Assembly: GCF_000346465.2 (NCBI RefSeq)
Contig: NC_034014.1
Coordinates: 19,093,263-19,157,262, forward strand
DNA from: Prunus persica
Lineage: Eukaryota > Streptophyta > Magnoliopsida > Rosales > Rosaceae
Length of the DNA: 64,000 nucleotides
Direction of reading: 5' to 3'
Shown: one piece after another, positions 50,301 through 58,918 of the stretch
Layout: the number at the start of each line of letters is the position of its first letter
Position numbering within the stretch: the first letter of the stretch is position 1
Position numbers and translations under genes: made by a program
Notes under the pieces: generated by a model
Database searches by the model: none
Told to the model about the DNA's origin: nothing
What the model saw: only the letters and a program-made list of their open reading frames with translations

Positions 50301-51023
50301 GTACCGAAATGGTCCACATGGGGGATGAATAGGTCCACAAATGTCCCCTTGAATTCTCTGCAAAAATGATGGAGACTCAACATCAACCTTTGGTTGTGAT
50401 GGTCTGATCACCAACTTCCCTTGTGAACAAGCTTGGCAAAATATGTCACTTGATAACATAATGTGTTTAGTCAACAAGGGATGTCCTTTAGAGTTGGTGA
50501 TGATCCTGCGCATCATGGTGGATCCAGGATGACCCAACCTGTCATGCCAAAGCTTAAAAGCATTTGAGTCAATGGACTCTTGGTCCATGATACTATGTGC
50601 CTCAATTGTCCGTATGGTTGTGTAATACAACCCTGATGAGAGCTCACAAAGCTTCTCCAGTATACGCTTTTGGGTATCACTGGAGGTAATACAAAGATAT
50701 TCCATGTTTTCCTCTTTCTTTGTTTCAACATGGTAGCCATTCGAACGTATATCTTTGAAACTCAACAGATTCCTTCTAGAGTTAGATGAATACAAAGCAT
50801 CTGGAATGGACAGTATTGTTCCATTCGGTAACATAATTTGGGCTATTCCTGAACCTTCAATCAGATCTGCAGGACCTGATATGGTTGTTACCTTTGCTTT
50901 TGTAAGCATTAATTTTGAGAAATACTTCCGATCTTGAAGGATCGTATGAGTAGTTGCGCTGTCTGCGAGACAAATATCTTTGCCATAGCCTTTGTTTTGA
51001 GGGTATCCATAATTTACATCCAT
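47397..51023 (-). CDS. Copia pol polyprotein of element C (protease-integrase-RT-RNase H)
   Basis: An intact 1208-codon frame. Protease motif ADSATTHTI is near residue 20 (DSA in place of the common DSG). The GAG-pre-integrase/HHCC part has HDRLGHPG near 160 and CQACSQGK near 197. The integrase core has D near 226 (IQGDICGP), D near 288 (RLDNAGEF) and E near 325. A basic stretch KRGRPLGSKN near 555, between integrase and RT, resembles an AT-hook. The RT runs from about 670 with YVDDMNLIG near 860. RNase H follows about 1040-1180 (GYADAGYLSDP, EDNAACIAQ). The first ATG is used because stop codons separate this frame from gag, although both lie in the same phase. Such polyproteins replicate the RNA in cytoplasmic particles and insert the cDNA in the nucleus. 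Confidence 0.95.
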   Translation of the reverse strand: MDVNYGYPQNKGYGKDICLADSATTHTILQDRKYFSKLMLTKAKVTTISGPADLIEGSGIAQIMLPNGTILSIPDALYSSNSRRNLLSFKDIRSNGYHVETKKEENMEYLCITSSDTQKRILEKLCELSSGLYYTTIRTIEAHSIMDQESIDSNAFKLWHDRLGHPGSTMMRRIITNSKGHPLLTKHIMLSSDIFCQACSQGKLVIRPSQPKVDVESPSFLQRIQGDICGPIHPPCGPFRYFMVLVDASTRWSHVCLLSTRNMAFARLLAQIIKLQAQFPDYPIKSIRLDNAGEFTSQTFDDYCMSLGIDIEHPVPYVHTQNGLAEALIKRLQLIARTLLMKTKLPISTWGYAILHAASLVRLRPVANNQYSPIQLVLGNQPNISHLRIFGCAVYVPIAPSQRTKMGPQRRLRIYVGFDSPSIIRYLEPLTGDIFTARFADCDFDETIFPPLWEEKSVSKEQGKLIPEKRHELSWNVSTLSHFDPHTAQCENEVRRIVHLQNIANQTPDAFNDAAKVTKSHIPAANAPARIDVHNGQSNVPANGSSAARLKRGRPLGSKNSVPRKRKLMDKMNPNEINREPTIHNSNAPKEGQVLLDKENVIGETSAPGVATVPESQEISINYTFIDELWSRNEMIIDDIFAFSVAAEIIKDDDIEPCSINKCTQRQDWPKWKDAIQAELNSLEKRSVFGHIVSTPPNVNPVGYKWVFTRKRNEKNEISRYKARLVAQGFSQRPGIDYVETYSPVMDTITFRYLISLAVSEKLEMRLMDVITAYLYGELDTDIYMKVPEGFRLTEAARNKPRGMFSVKLRRSLYGLKQSGRMWYNRLSKYLLKEGYTNDPICPCVFIKKSESGFAIVAVYVDDMNLIGTSEELQKTDDYLKREFEMKDLGKTKYCLGLQIEHSANGILVHQSTYTEKVLKQFGMDKAHPLSTPMVVRSLDTKKDPYHPKGDDEMVLGPEVPYLSAIGALLYLAQCTRPDISFSVNLLARYSSAPTRRHWTGIKHVLRYLRGTADMGLFYSSESTNSQNIVGYADAGYLSDPHQGRSQTGYVFTCGGTAISWRSTKQTLVATSSNHSEILALHEASRECVWLRSVIHHIRSTCALPSATDTPTILNEDNAACIAQITGGYIKGDRTKHISPKFFYTHELQKSQEIKVRQIRASNNLADLFTKSLPKCTFQKLVHGIGLRQLCKQSSWSMQNQGEHSRVL

Positions 51024-51134
51024 GCCACCAAATAAGTAAAATAAGCTGAATCAATAAAGAAGAAAACATTACCACTTTTATTGGATTGAAATTTAAACAA
51101 CACTTCAGCTAATACAAATAGTACATTAAGGAAT

Positions 51135-52193
51135 TTAATCTAATTCGGACTCATAACCTTCATTCCCTCTTTCAGTAACAAAATCAGAAACATCTAGATG
51201 CGTCTTGTTTAGCTGACGTGATATTTCTGATGAGCCATCTGTGGCTGGCGGAGCATGATCAATGTAATTTATCTCCACTTTTCTGTTCTTAAGTGAAGCT
51301 TGATAGAGATCCGCCAAATGCCTGGGCGTACGACATGCGCGCACCCAATGTCCCTTTGCACCACATCTGTGACAAGGGCTTTCAACATTTCTAGGCACAT
51401 GGCTCATCTGTGCCTTTCCCTTATTACGGGATGCATTTTTGCCATTCATGGATGGACCGCTCCTTGGACCTAAACCCTCTGAACGAGCACCACGATTTTT
51501 TCTACTTCCTTGCCAGTGGCCACGCTTGCCCCCTCGCCCACGTTTGTGGATACTGCCACGAGATGAAGTGGCATTCACTTCCTGAGATGCAGCATTTATT
51601 TCAGGAAGTGGTGCTGAGCCCGTTGGGCGAGATTGGTGATTCTTTAATAAGAGCTCATTATTCTGCTCAGCTAACAAGAGGCAAGATACAAGTTCCGAGT
51701 ACTTCTTGAAACCGCTATGTCTGTATTGCTGCTGAAGGAGGACATTTGAAGCATGAAAAGTGCTCAGAGTTTTTTCGAGCATATCCTCCTCAGATATATT
51801 TTCCCCACATAGCCTCATTAATGAGGTAATTCTGTGCATAGCAGAGTTATACTCGGACACTGACTTGAAATCTTGAAATCTCAAGTGGGTCCATTCGTAT
51901 CTAGCTCTTGGGAGAGTCACCGTCTTCTGGTGATCGTATCTTTCACCTAGAGCTTTCCACAGAACCAACGGTTCATCAACCACCACATATTCGCTCTTCA
52001 GCGCTTCATGGATGTGGCGGCGAAGAAAGATCATGGCCTTCGCATTCTCTTCAGGCGAAGCATCATTCTCATCTACAATTGTTTATCCGAGGCCATTGGC
52101 TTGTAGATGAATTTTGGCATCCAGGACCCATGATAAATAGTTGTCCCCGGAAAGGTCCAAGGCAGCAAACTCTAGTTTTGCCAAATTTGCCAT
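51135..52193 (-). pseudogene. Copia gag of element C with one premature stop
   Basis: From ATG at 52191-52193 (MANLAKLEFAALDL) to TAA at 51135-51137, 352 codons. A TAA at 52083-52085 interrupts codon 37 (NGLG-stop-TIVDEN), leaving an uninterrupted 299-codon frame from the ATG at 52034. The Ty1/copia-type gag region (LWKALGERYDHQKTVTLPRARYEW) is followed by a basic RGGKRGHW stretch and a CCHC knuckle (CHRCGAKGHWVRAC). Gag forms the particle that packages genomic RNA. The stop is surprising next to identical LTRs: the mutation is either very recent, or the copy was mobilised with gag in trans. Confidence 0.85.
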
Positions 52194-52308
52194 CCAAAAC
52201 TTTAGGCTCGAGATCTGGGACATTAAGCCACTTATTAATAGGAATTTCAGGTCCTCATTATTCAGGTATATTAATTGATGATAAAAATAAAGTGCTATGA
52301 ATTTGCTG

Positions 52309-52975
52309 GTATGGACGATAAACCCGCACCATACCTTAAATAAAATTAAATGTTCGGTAAAATAAATTCATAAATTAAATTGCTTGCTGTATGGACGTTA
52401 ATCCCACACCATACCTTAAATGTGCGGTAAAGTAAATTCATAAAGTATGAGGGTTAATTCTACATCATACTTTAAGTAAAAGTAAATTTGCGATAAAGTA
52501 AGCGTGCTTGTATGGGCACTAATTCTGCTCCATACATTTAAATAAAAGCAAAGGCGTGGACGATAAACCCGCACCACCCTTTAAATAAATATTGCCGTAT
52601 GGGTAACAAACCTACACCATACCATAAATAATACTTTAAGTAAAAGTAAATTTGCGATAAAGTAAACGTGCTTGTATAGGCACTAATTCTGCTCCATACA
52701 TTTAAATAAAAGCAAAGGCGTGGACGATAAACCCGCACCACCCTTTAAATAAATATTGCCGTATGGGTAATAAACCTACACCATACCATAAATAAAATAA
52801 ATGTGGGGATAAAAACCTCCACCTAATATATATGAAGTGCATAATATATTATATAGTGTGGGCAATATAACTGCGCCACTATTCAAGATATAATAGATGG
52901 GTTTTAAGATCACACCATCATTTTATTACAATAATTTGTATTACAACGCGATGGGTAAAAAATTACACCACCATA
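52309..52975 (-). repeat. Leader hairpin array of element C (about 13 units)
   Basis: Stem-loops lie near 52309, 52388, 52444, 52509, 52554, 52594, 52673, 52718, 52758, 52802, 52856, 52897 and 52949. Arms change together: GTATGG/CCATAC, AAGTATGA/TCATACTT, GTGG/CCAC and GATGG/CCATC. Inner stems are GCG/CGT, GCA/TGC and GTA/TAC. The loop is about 7 nt. The 52509-52600 block is repeated at 52673-52770. Confidence 0.8.
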
Positions 52976-53198
52976 AAATAACAGGACTGATTAAACAACA
53001 TAGGAATTACAAATTACGTTACAAAGAAGTAAATTAAACAAGCATGGATTAAACAACATAGAAATTGTGAGAACACAAAAAAGAAAGTTTGCATGTCATT
53101 GTAGTAGTAAAGTGAGAGTAGACATATGACAGAGAGGAGACAGAGAAGTAACCACATAGTGTTGAGTTGGAAAAATTTCAGAAATAAAAGGAGAGACT

Positions 53199-53211
53199 AT
53201 CGTGCTGATAA
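53199..53211 (-). other. Primer-binding site of element C
   Basis: TTATCAGCACGAT on the minus strand, 2 nt inside the 5' LTR, matching A and B except the last base. Confidence 0.7.
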
Positions 53212-53213
53212 CG

Positions 53214-53574
53214 TGTTATAAAACTAGAATAATAAGAGGATGAGAAGTACCACTGTAATATTGGGAGTGGAATTATATTTCTCTTTGTGGTGTTTACACT
53301 GACAGAATTTCTCCTCAGATAAACTCCAATCTTTCTCTTCTCTCTGACTCTCACTCTATTCTCTTCTTTCTTCCCTCTATTCTTTTATTCTTCCGTATGT
53401 GTTTACAAGCAAATATAATGTCTATTTATAGGCAAAGTAAAGGGAGACATAATGATTTCTCCCCAACATCATTATCCCATCTTTTGACTAATACCTTCTA
53501 GCTTTATCTCCATCTTTTGACTAATTGCCATCTAGTTTTACCTATACCTATGTGGGCTTCATTTCTTTATAACA
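53214..53574 (-). repeat. 5' LTR of element C
   Basis: 361 bp, identical to 46812-47172; the outer flank is CTCAT. Confidence 0.95.
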
Positions 53575-53617
53575 CTCATCTCTTTGTTTTTTTTTAATTT
53601 CTTTCCTTCTCTCTTTC

Positions 53618-53618
<1 letters not shown>

Positions 53619-53672
<54 letters not shown>

Positions 53673-53691
53673 TTTTTTTCTTTTCCCTCTC
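53619..53691. repeat. CT dinucleotide microsatellite
   Basis: About 30 CT repeats in the right part of the hAT element, followed by more T/C-rich sequence to 53765. Confidence 0.9.
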
Positions 53692-53979
53692 TCTTCTCTC
53701 CTTTCTCTATCTTTTTCTTCTTCTTTCTTTTCCTTATATTCTCTCTCCTCTCTCCGTTTTTTTATTTAAATTTTTTCAATTGTGAGTTTTGTAACATGCA
53801 TGTTATTATTTATGAACCAGTTAGACGACTCGAAACCCGCACGATAAAAGACAATCCGAATCCGACATGACACGTTTATTAAATGGGTTGGGTTAGGGTT
53901 GAGCATTCTTGACACGTTTATTATCCCGACACGACACAAACTCGATACGACACGACCCATTGCCAGCCCTAATAGGATG

Positions 53980-54527
53980 CTTCACTTCCTGGAGCAGTCC
54001 AGCAACTAACAAGTAAGTATCCTTGATCTACTATAGTTTTCATTTTCCCGATAAATAAATGAAAAGTATCCATCTTTCGTAGTAACGCCGTGGAACTAAA
54101 AAAGAGAAGAGAAAATTAGTTGCATGGGGAATTCATAGAGAAGCTGCCAAAAGCAGAAGCTGGAGTTGCTAATTGCACCTTCCTCTGTAAACAAAACTCG
54201 AATATGAAAAGGATGGTGATGCTCTCATTGTCTTGGCAATTCCCTTGGTCTCAAATATGATTGGAGAACAGTTGGAGTTATAATAGACAGACTGAGGTTA
54301 GAAACTAAGGATTGTCAAGGCAAGTAGAGTATCCAAATTCACATGGTAAAAGCTGGATTTTAAAGTTTACAACCAAGATGTACATGTTTGTAACACCATC
54401 CCATGTTTTAGTATATTTCCCATTTTCTCTATAAAAGTTATTATATTATTACTGTGTACACTGCCTACGTTAATATACTAATAGTGTCTTTGCTAATCAG
54501 TAAAAAGTCAAGGTAATTATCAACATT
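53980..54527. other. Sequence between the hAT element and tRNA-Met
   Basis: No gene recognised. Joining 46140-46206 to 53980-54016 gives a short open stretch with a possible donor (GTAAGT near 54012), which may be an old exon split by the hAT insertion. The family is unknown. Confidence 0.3.
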
Positions 54528-54612
54528 GGGGTGGTGGCGCAGTTGGCTAGCGCGTAGGTCTCATAGCTTCTGAGTTATCCTGAGGTCGAGAGTTCGAGCC
54601 TCTCTCACCCCA
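54528..54612 (+). tRNA. tRNA-Met(CAT), elongator type, with 11-nt intron
   Basis: The acceptor stem GGGGTGG pairs with TCACCCC (one G.T), discriminator A at 54612. The D-arm (GCGCAGTTGGCTAGCGC) and T-arm (GAGAGTTCGAGCCTCTC) are complete. The anticodon CAT is at 54562-54564. The intron GCTTCTGAGTT at 54566-54576 lies one base 3' of the anticodon, the normal place; intron-bearing tRNA-Met-CAT is the elongator form in plants. A CAACA motif lies just upstream and TTTT follows within 10 bp, as usual for RNA polymerase III genes. Confidence 0.97.
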
Positions 54613-55546
54613 AGAATCTTTTACAATTTTAAATTAAATTTTTCACCCACCCAATTACCCAAAGAAGTGGTTGGCTTTTACCATTTTGGACATGGCACTT
54701 GCAGAAATGGGAAAGGTAACTTCGTGGGCATTTTGGGATTTGAAAGTTTGCCGAGTTCAATGATACCAATAAAGATTGAACTCCACAGTTGCCCAAAAAC
54801 ATAATTGGACAAGACATGAAACAGCATTTTGTATTGCCCATTTGAGAAACAACTCAACATAAAACACTAACAATATCACTTGCAAGTACGGATCTAGAAA
54901 ATTTTCTTCCAGGGTCAACGTCTAAAAGGTTAAAAAAATTCTATACAAAATAGATTTATAAATTTTTTTATAATAAAAAAACCTTTAATTTATTCAAACT
55001 AAGAGTAACTAACCAAAATTAAACCTTCTTGGCAAAAAATAAAAATAAAAATAAAACCTCAACAACTAATCAAGAAAAACATCAATATTCATCCCATAAA
55101 AATAAAACAATAAATTATCATTCATATATAATTCATTGAGAAAACAACATTACAAAACACATATTAAATCAATCCACCATATTTTTATTAACTATATTAA
55201 CCAATCCACAAGAACAAAAACCTAATATTAAAATGCACAAAGATTCAACTCCTAAAGTAACAAACTTTAAACCTATCAACCTACTAAGAAATATTATAAA
55301 CATTGCAGGACAGTCAACGATGTAATTTATCTCGGTTACAACTATATCGATTTATTGAACCTTATTTAGGTTTCTAAATAAGACATGAAACAGCATTTTG
55401 TATTGCCCATTTGAGAAACAACTCAACATGAAACACTAACAATATCACTTGCCTAACTAAACTAACCGATCCAAATCATGGGTTCTCTTAGATCCTCAAA
55501 GATGACCAAAATAATTATTCCATATTACATAATATTTCATTTTTGA

Positions 55547-55585
<39 letters not shown>
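54613..55585. other. AT-rich spacer with a 71-bp direct repeat
   Basis: Near-identical copies at about 54811-54882 and 55382-55453 share ACATGAAACAGCATTTTGTA and TTGAGAAACAACTCAACA and flank about 500 bp of AT-rich sequence. A (GA)n microsatellite runs 55550-55583. No gene recognised. Confidence 0.7.
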
Positions 55586-55586
<1 letters not shown>

Positions 55587-55906
55587 TGAAGGAAAGTGGA
55601 TGAAAAGCCAACAAGGAAGGTGGCAGCAGCCCAGAGAAAGGCACCAAGAGCAATGACATGGGCTCGGTTGTGGCGCATAGCAAGGTAAGCCGCAAGTGGG
55701 TAGCTGGCAGACTGGACAATGGATCTGAACAGAGTGAGTGAGCCCAACCCAGTTGGGTCGGTGTGCAGATTGGCCCCCACCTCTTTGTGTACCCCTGGCA
55801 ACAACGACTCGTCAGCTCTCTGCATAATACTTGCTAGTTCACCAACAACAATTTCACAACCTCTGCTTTCATTTTCCAATCTCTGTTTGGACTGAAAACA
55901 GAGCAC
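55586..55906 (-). pseudogene. Fragment of a major facilitator superfamily transporter (single exon)
   Basis: The minus-strand frame reads LASIMQRADESLLPGVHKEVG ... HTDPTGLGSLTLFRSIVQSASYPLAAYLAMRHNRAHVIALGAFLWAAATFLVGFSSTFLQ. This matches, from memory of the family, the first two transmembrane segments of plant spinster-like MFS proteins. It covers only about 90 residues of a protein normally near 500. The frame ends at CTTCAG (55586), where a splice donor is expected; instead a CT/GA microsatellite begins. No downstream exons are found in the window, so it is a gene relic. The sequence before LASIM is diverged and the start is not identifiable. Confidence 0.75.
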
Positions 55907-56385
55907 TCTGCTCGGTTCTCAGACCAAGGGGAGAAAGACAAATCAGAGGTTTTATGTTTAGGGACAGAAGGGGATGAAGTTTTCGTTGACTAAAGGCTGG
56001 ATGGAGACTGAAGGGTTACTTTGGAAATGATGACCCACGTTGAAACCTTCTACTTGCTACTTGCTACCTTTGTCACAGGCCAGCTTGCTACTTTTGGAAC
56101 CTTCTAAACTTCTAAATTACACAACATGACCATGTTGAACCATATATACAAAGGAAAAAGATTCTAAATCAAACATGACCATATTGAACCGTATATACAA
56201 GGAAAAGCAATCACAATTTCATCGGTTTTGCTGGAAAGGGGGAATATTCCAATGCCGTAACAGGGGAGGACAGCTCACCAATGCTCATGCATGAGGAACT
56301 GTAGCCTAAGGAAAGCCTCTTGATTCCTCATAAATTGTCAATGAAAACCAATTCCAAGCTAGCCACCTAAATAAGTTAAATGTAG

Positions 56386-56988
56386 CACAATGGAAGATGC
56401 CCCAACGTAGTTTCAGGCTGGGCATGGCTTCCAAGCGACATTCTGGATTTGATTCTAGAAAAGTTGATCCCAATCTCTGACTATATCCGATTTAGTGCGG
56501 TTTGCAAGCATTGGCAATCAGTCGCTTTACATCGCAAGAAGCAGCGCATCAAATCATGTCACAAGCAGATTCCTATGCTCATAATTCCCACCATAGACGG
56601 TAGCAGCGAAAGGCGTGGCTTGTATAGTGTGACACAAGGTAAGACTTGTAGCTTTGAGTTGAACGTGTATTACAGTAAGAGGTTCTGTGGTTCTTCCCAT
56701 GGTTGGTTGGCCTGCGTGGATGAGAATCTGGTAGTAACCCTCTTAAACCCTTTTACTGGGCGTACCATTAGCCTTCCACCAGTCCCCAAATCCACTAGGA
56801 GATCGACGGTAGCTTATAGATGTGATTACTACATTAATAAAGTGGATGTAGAATGCCATAAACCTAAAGGGCCTCATGACATGGGTACCTTCAACTTGGA
56901 AAACAGAAGCATGGGAACACATTACTGCTTGGATCGTTCGCAGAAGCACATGCCACCAGCAATTTGGATCTTGCCCTCTATGGTGTGA
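56386..56988 (+). pseudogene. F-box protein fragment (F-box plus start of DUF295-like domain)
   Basis: The F-box motif reads WLPSDILDLILEKLIPISDYIRFSAVCKHWQSVA (56425-56530). It is followed by a C-terminal region typical of plant F-box/DUF295 proteins (MLIIPTIDGSSERRGLYSV, GSSHGWLACVDENLVVTLLNPFTGRTISLPPV). The frame opens after a TAG at 56383-56385 and has no ATG before the F-box. An ATG in another frame (MEDAPT, 56390) suggests a one-base shift near the start. After residue VDVE the frame no longer matches the family and stops at 56988. Intact members are 350-400 residues and act as SCF ubiquitin-ligase adaptors; this one is broken at both ends. Confidence 0.75.
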
Positions 56989-57171
56989 AAAGATGGTTCC
57001 AGTTTTGTTCTTTCAATCTCTATTTTCATTTGTTTGTCATTCTAAATGTAAGCTCCAAACATCTCTTATAAGGACATTGAGCTTCCAACTCAAAGTATAA
57101 CCCTTGAAGATGGTAATAAAACTAACACAACAACGTGTTCTTACACCGCAACGCATTTTAGGGGCAGAACT

Positions 57172-57694
57172 TGTTGATGCTCAAAATGGTTAGGCCAAGG
57201 TTGAGTCCAACTTAGTGATGAGGTGTGATAGATGATGGATGAAGGTGAGGACCTTCACCAAGTGTGTGAGGATTTGGGCAAGCGATAAACATATAAAAGA
57301 CAAGATATACGTGGTTCACCCGAATGATGGGCTACGTCCACGGAGAAGGGTGTTCTCATTATGATAATGTTTGTTTACATTTGTACAAGGGGATTAGACC
57401 CAAATATAAAGATAACAAGTGAGAAGCCCAGCCCAGAGATGGATCCAGAAGAGAGAGTCCAAGGCCTAAGGGTCTAGGTCCAAGACCAGGATCCCCTTCT
57501 AAGGAAAGGGCAGTCTTCTTTTATAGGTGAGGGGGAGTCTTCACTTCTTGTAGTTTTTCGATGTGGGACTCCTCTTGCTTTGCTTAGAGTTGTGATTTGT
57601 GGTGATGCTTCTTTGGCTAAGGTGATGACCTCTCAAAGCATGGCACGTGGATGATCTAGCCTAGCTAGTTGCTCGGTCAGTTACGGTACCAACA
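57172..57694. mobile_element. Solo LTR, 523 bp, TSD GAACT
   Basis: It runs TGTTGATGCTC ... GGTACCAACA with TGTTG/CAACA terminal inverted bases. The perfect 5-bp duplication GAACT is at 57167-57171 and 57695-57699. No internal region or partner LTR is present. The family and strand are not assigned. Confidence 0.92.
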
Positions 57695-57699
57695 GAACT

Positions 57700-58195
57700 A
57701 ATATAAATTATAATGAACAGCTCTTGAGATGGATAATGGAAGTTTAATCTGAATTGAAATACAAGAGACGCAAAGTTTATATGGCAGTAGTCTAATTTTC
57801 ACCAAGTCTTTTTGTTTTGGTCAAGTTTTTCACCAAGTCTTTATATTCGAATATAGACCACTATATATCTGTTGGGAAAACCATACTCACTATTTATAAT
57901 AGTAAAGAAAGAAAACAATGGAATGATATGTAGGAAAGTGGTGGATGGCCACATTTACAGAGAAATTGGCTAACTGGGTTGCTGCTAAACAATGTTTGTT
58001 ACTCCATACCAGGTTTTTATATCTCAACACTAACCGTGTTCTGACATCTTTGGCTGTAGAAGATCTTCTTCTCTATGCAACACTTTAGCGCTAATTCTCC
58101 AGATGGGGTGAGAGCTGTGTGTTTTGCGTTATTGTTGCTAGAGAAGGGACCATCTATATATATGCATCACTTGAAAGCCTTGCCCATCAAGGAGC
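57700..58195. other. Spacer before copia element D
   Basis: No gene supported. An open stretch at 58075-58195 (SPDGVRAVCFALLLLEKG) is cut by the LTR of element D and matches nothing I recognise. Confidence 0.4.
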
Positions 58196-58402
58196 TGTCA
58201 AGTGTTCCTAGTTGCATTAGGATTAGGTTGTTCAATCCATATAGAATTAGGAATTCCATTGTCTCTTGTATTTCAATTAGGATAGCTTTTATACAAGGAT
58301 AATCTGATTAGTTTGAGTATATCTCTAAACATGCAAAACTCTAGAATCCCTACATGATTAGAAGACCACAATTTCGTGGTTAAGACAGTAATTTGTCTTA
58401 CA
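58196..58402 (-). repeat. 3' LTR of element D
   Basis: 207 bp, TGTCAAGTGTTCC ... TTGTCTTACA on the plus strand, next to the polypurine tract. The left flank is GGAGC. The 5' LTR is not in the window, so the boundaries rest on TG...CA and the tract. Confidence 0.7.
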
Positions 58403-58918
58403 TTCTCCCACTTGGTCGATTAATCATAAGAGTGTTTGCATAGATCACTTTAGATGCCTGGTGAAATATAACTCAAAACAATTCCCACTAAGCAATTGTC
58501 AACTATAAAACATGAAGAGGGGTTATCAAGATTTCTGTGAATATCTTGTACTTCAAGATCTTTATAACCACACTCAACACCCTTTATAATCACATAAGCT
58601 TCGATCAAGATTGAACTGTAGAACAACATGATATACTGTAAAAGCTAAAAAAAAAAAAAAAAAATCATGTTTGTTCAATGTCCCAGATTTTGACTTCCAA
58701 GGTCTTTATTAAATTCACTGTCATGAATGCATTGCCATGCGCAGCTTCTTTAAGCTAGCAAATGCTGCTAAATGCTATTCATGTGTTTTTCAAAATACAA
58801 CAACATAATTTTGAGATAAAATTAACTTTAATTTGAACCAAAACTGTATCAACATCCATCGAAACTATAGAAAAACCTCAACTTTTGAAACTTGAAACAA
58901 AACCAAGCTCCCACTGAT

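Larger units (their letters stand above)
46812..53574 (-). mobile_element. Element C: young Ty1/copia retrotransposon, TSD CTCAT
   Basis: LTRs 46812-47172 and 53214-53574 are both 361 bp and identical as far as I can read. The flanks are CTCAT at 46807-46811 and 53575-53579. Orientation is minus: PBS at about 53199-53211, leader hairpin array, gag, pol, then a polypurine region by the left LTR. Pol is one intact 1208-codon frame in the copia order protease, integrase, RT, RNase H. Gag has one in-frame stop. The PBS, leader hairpins and the sequence next to the 3' LTR (ACTCCCCCTTG, then TGTCCCTAGATTGGTTGCCT) are shared with elements A and B, so C-type elements are the likely source of their enzymes. 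Confidence 0.96.
46207..53971. mobile_element. Non-autonomous hAT element split by copia element C
   Basis: Terminal inverted repeats TAGGGGTGGCAAT (46207) and, on the other strand, TAGGGCTGGCAAT (ending 53971) are hAT-like. They are flanked by an 8-bp near-duplication, ATGTGATG (46199-46206) and ATAGGATG (53972-53979), as expected for hAT. Without the insertion the element is about 1 kb. It contains no transposase, internal subrepeats of ACCCGNNCCCG type, and T/C-rich microsatellites. Confidence 0.7.

Noticed and set aside
54629..54860. Small ORFs beside the tRNA
   Set aside because: No conservation signal or motif, and overlapping frames in AT-rich DNA.
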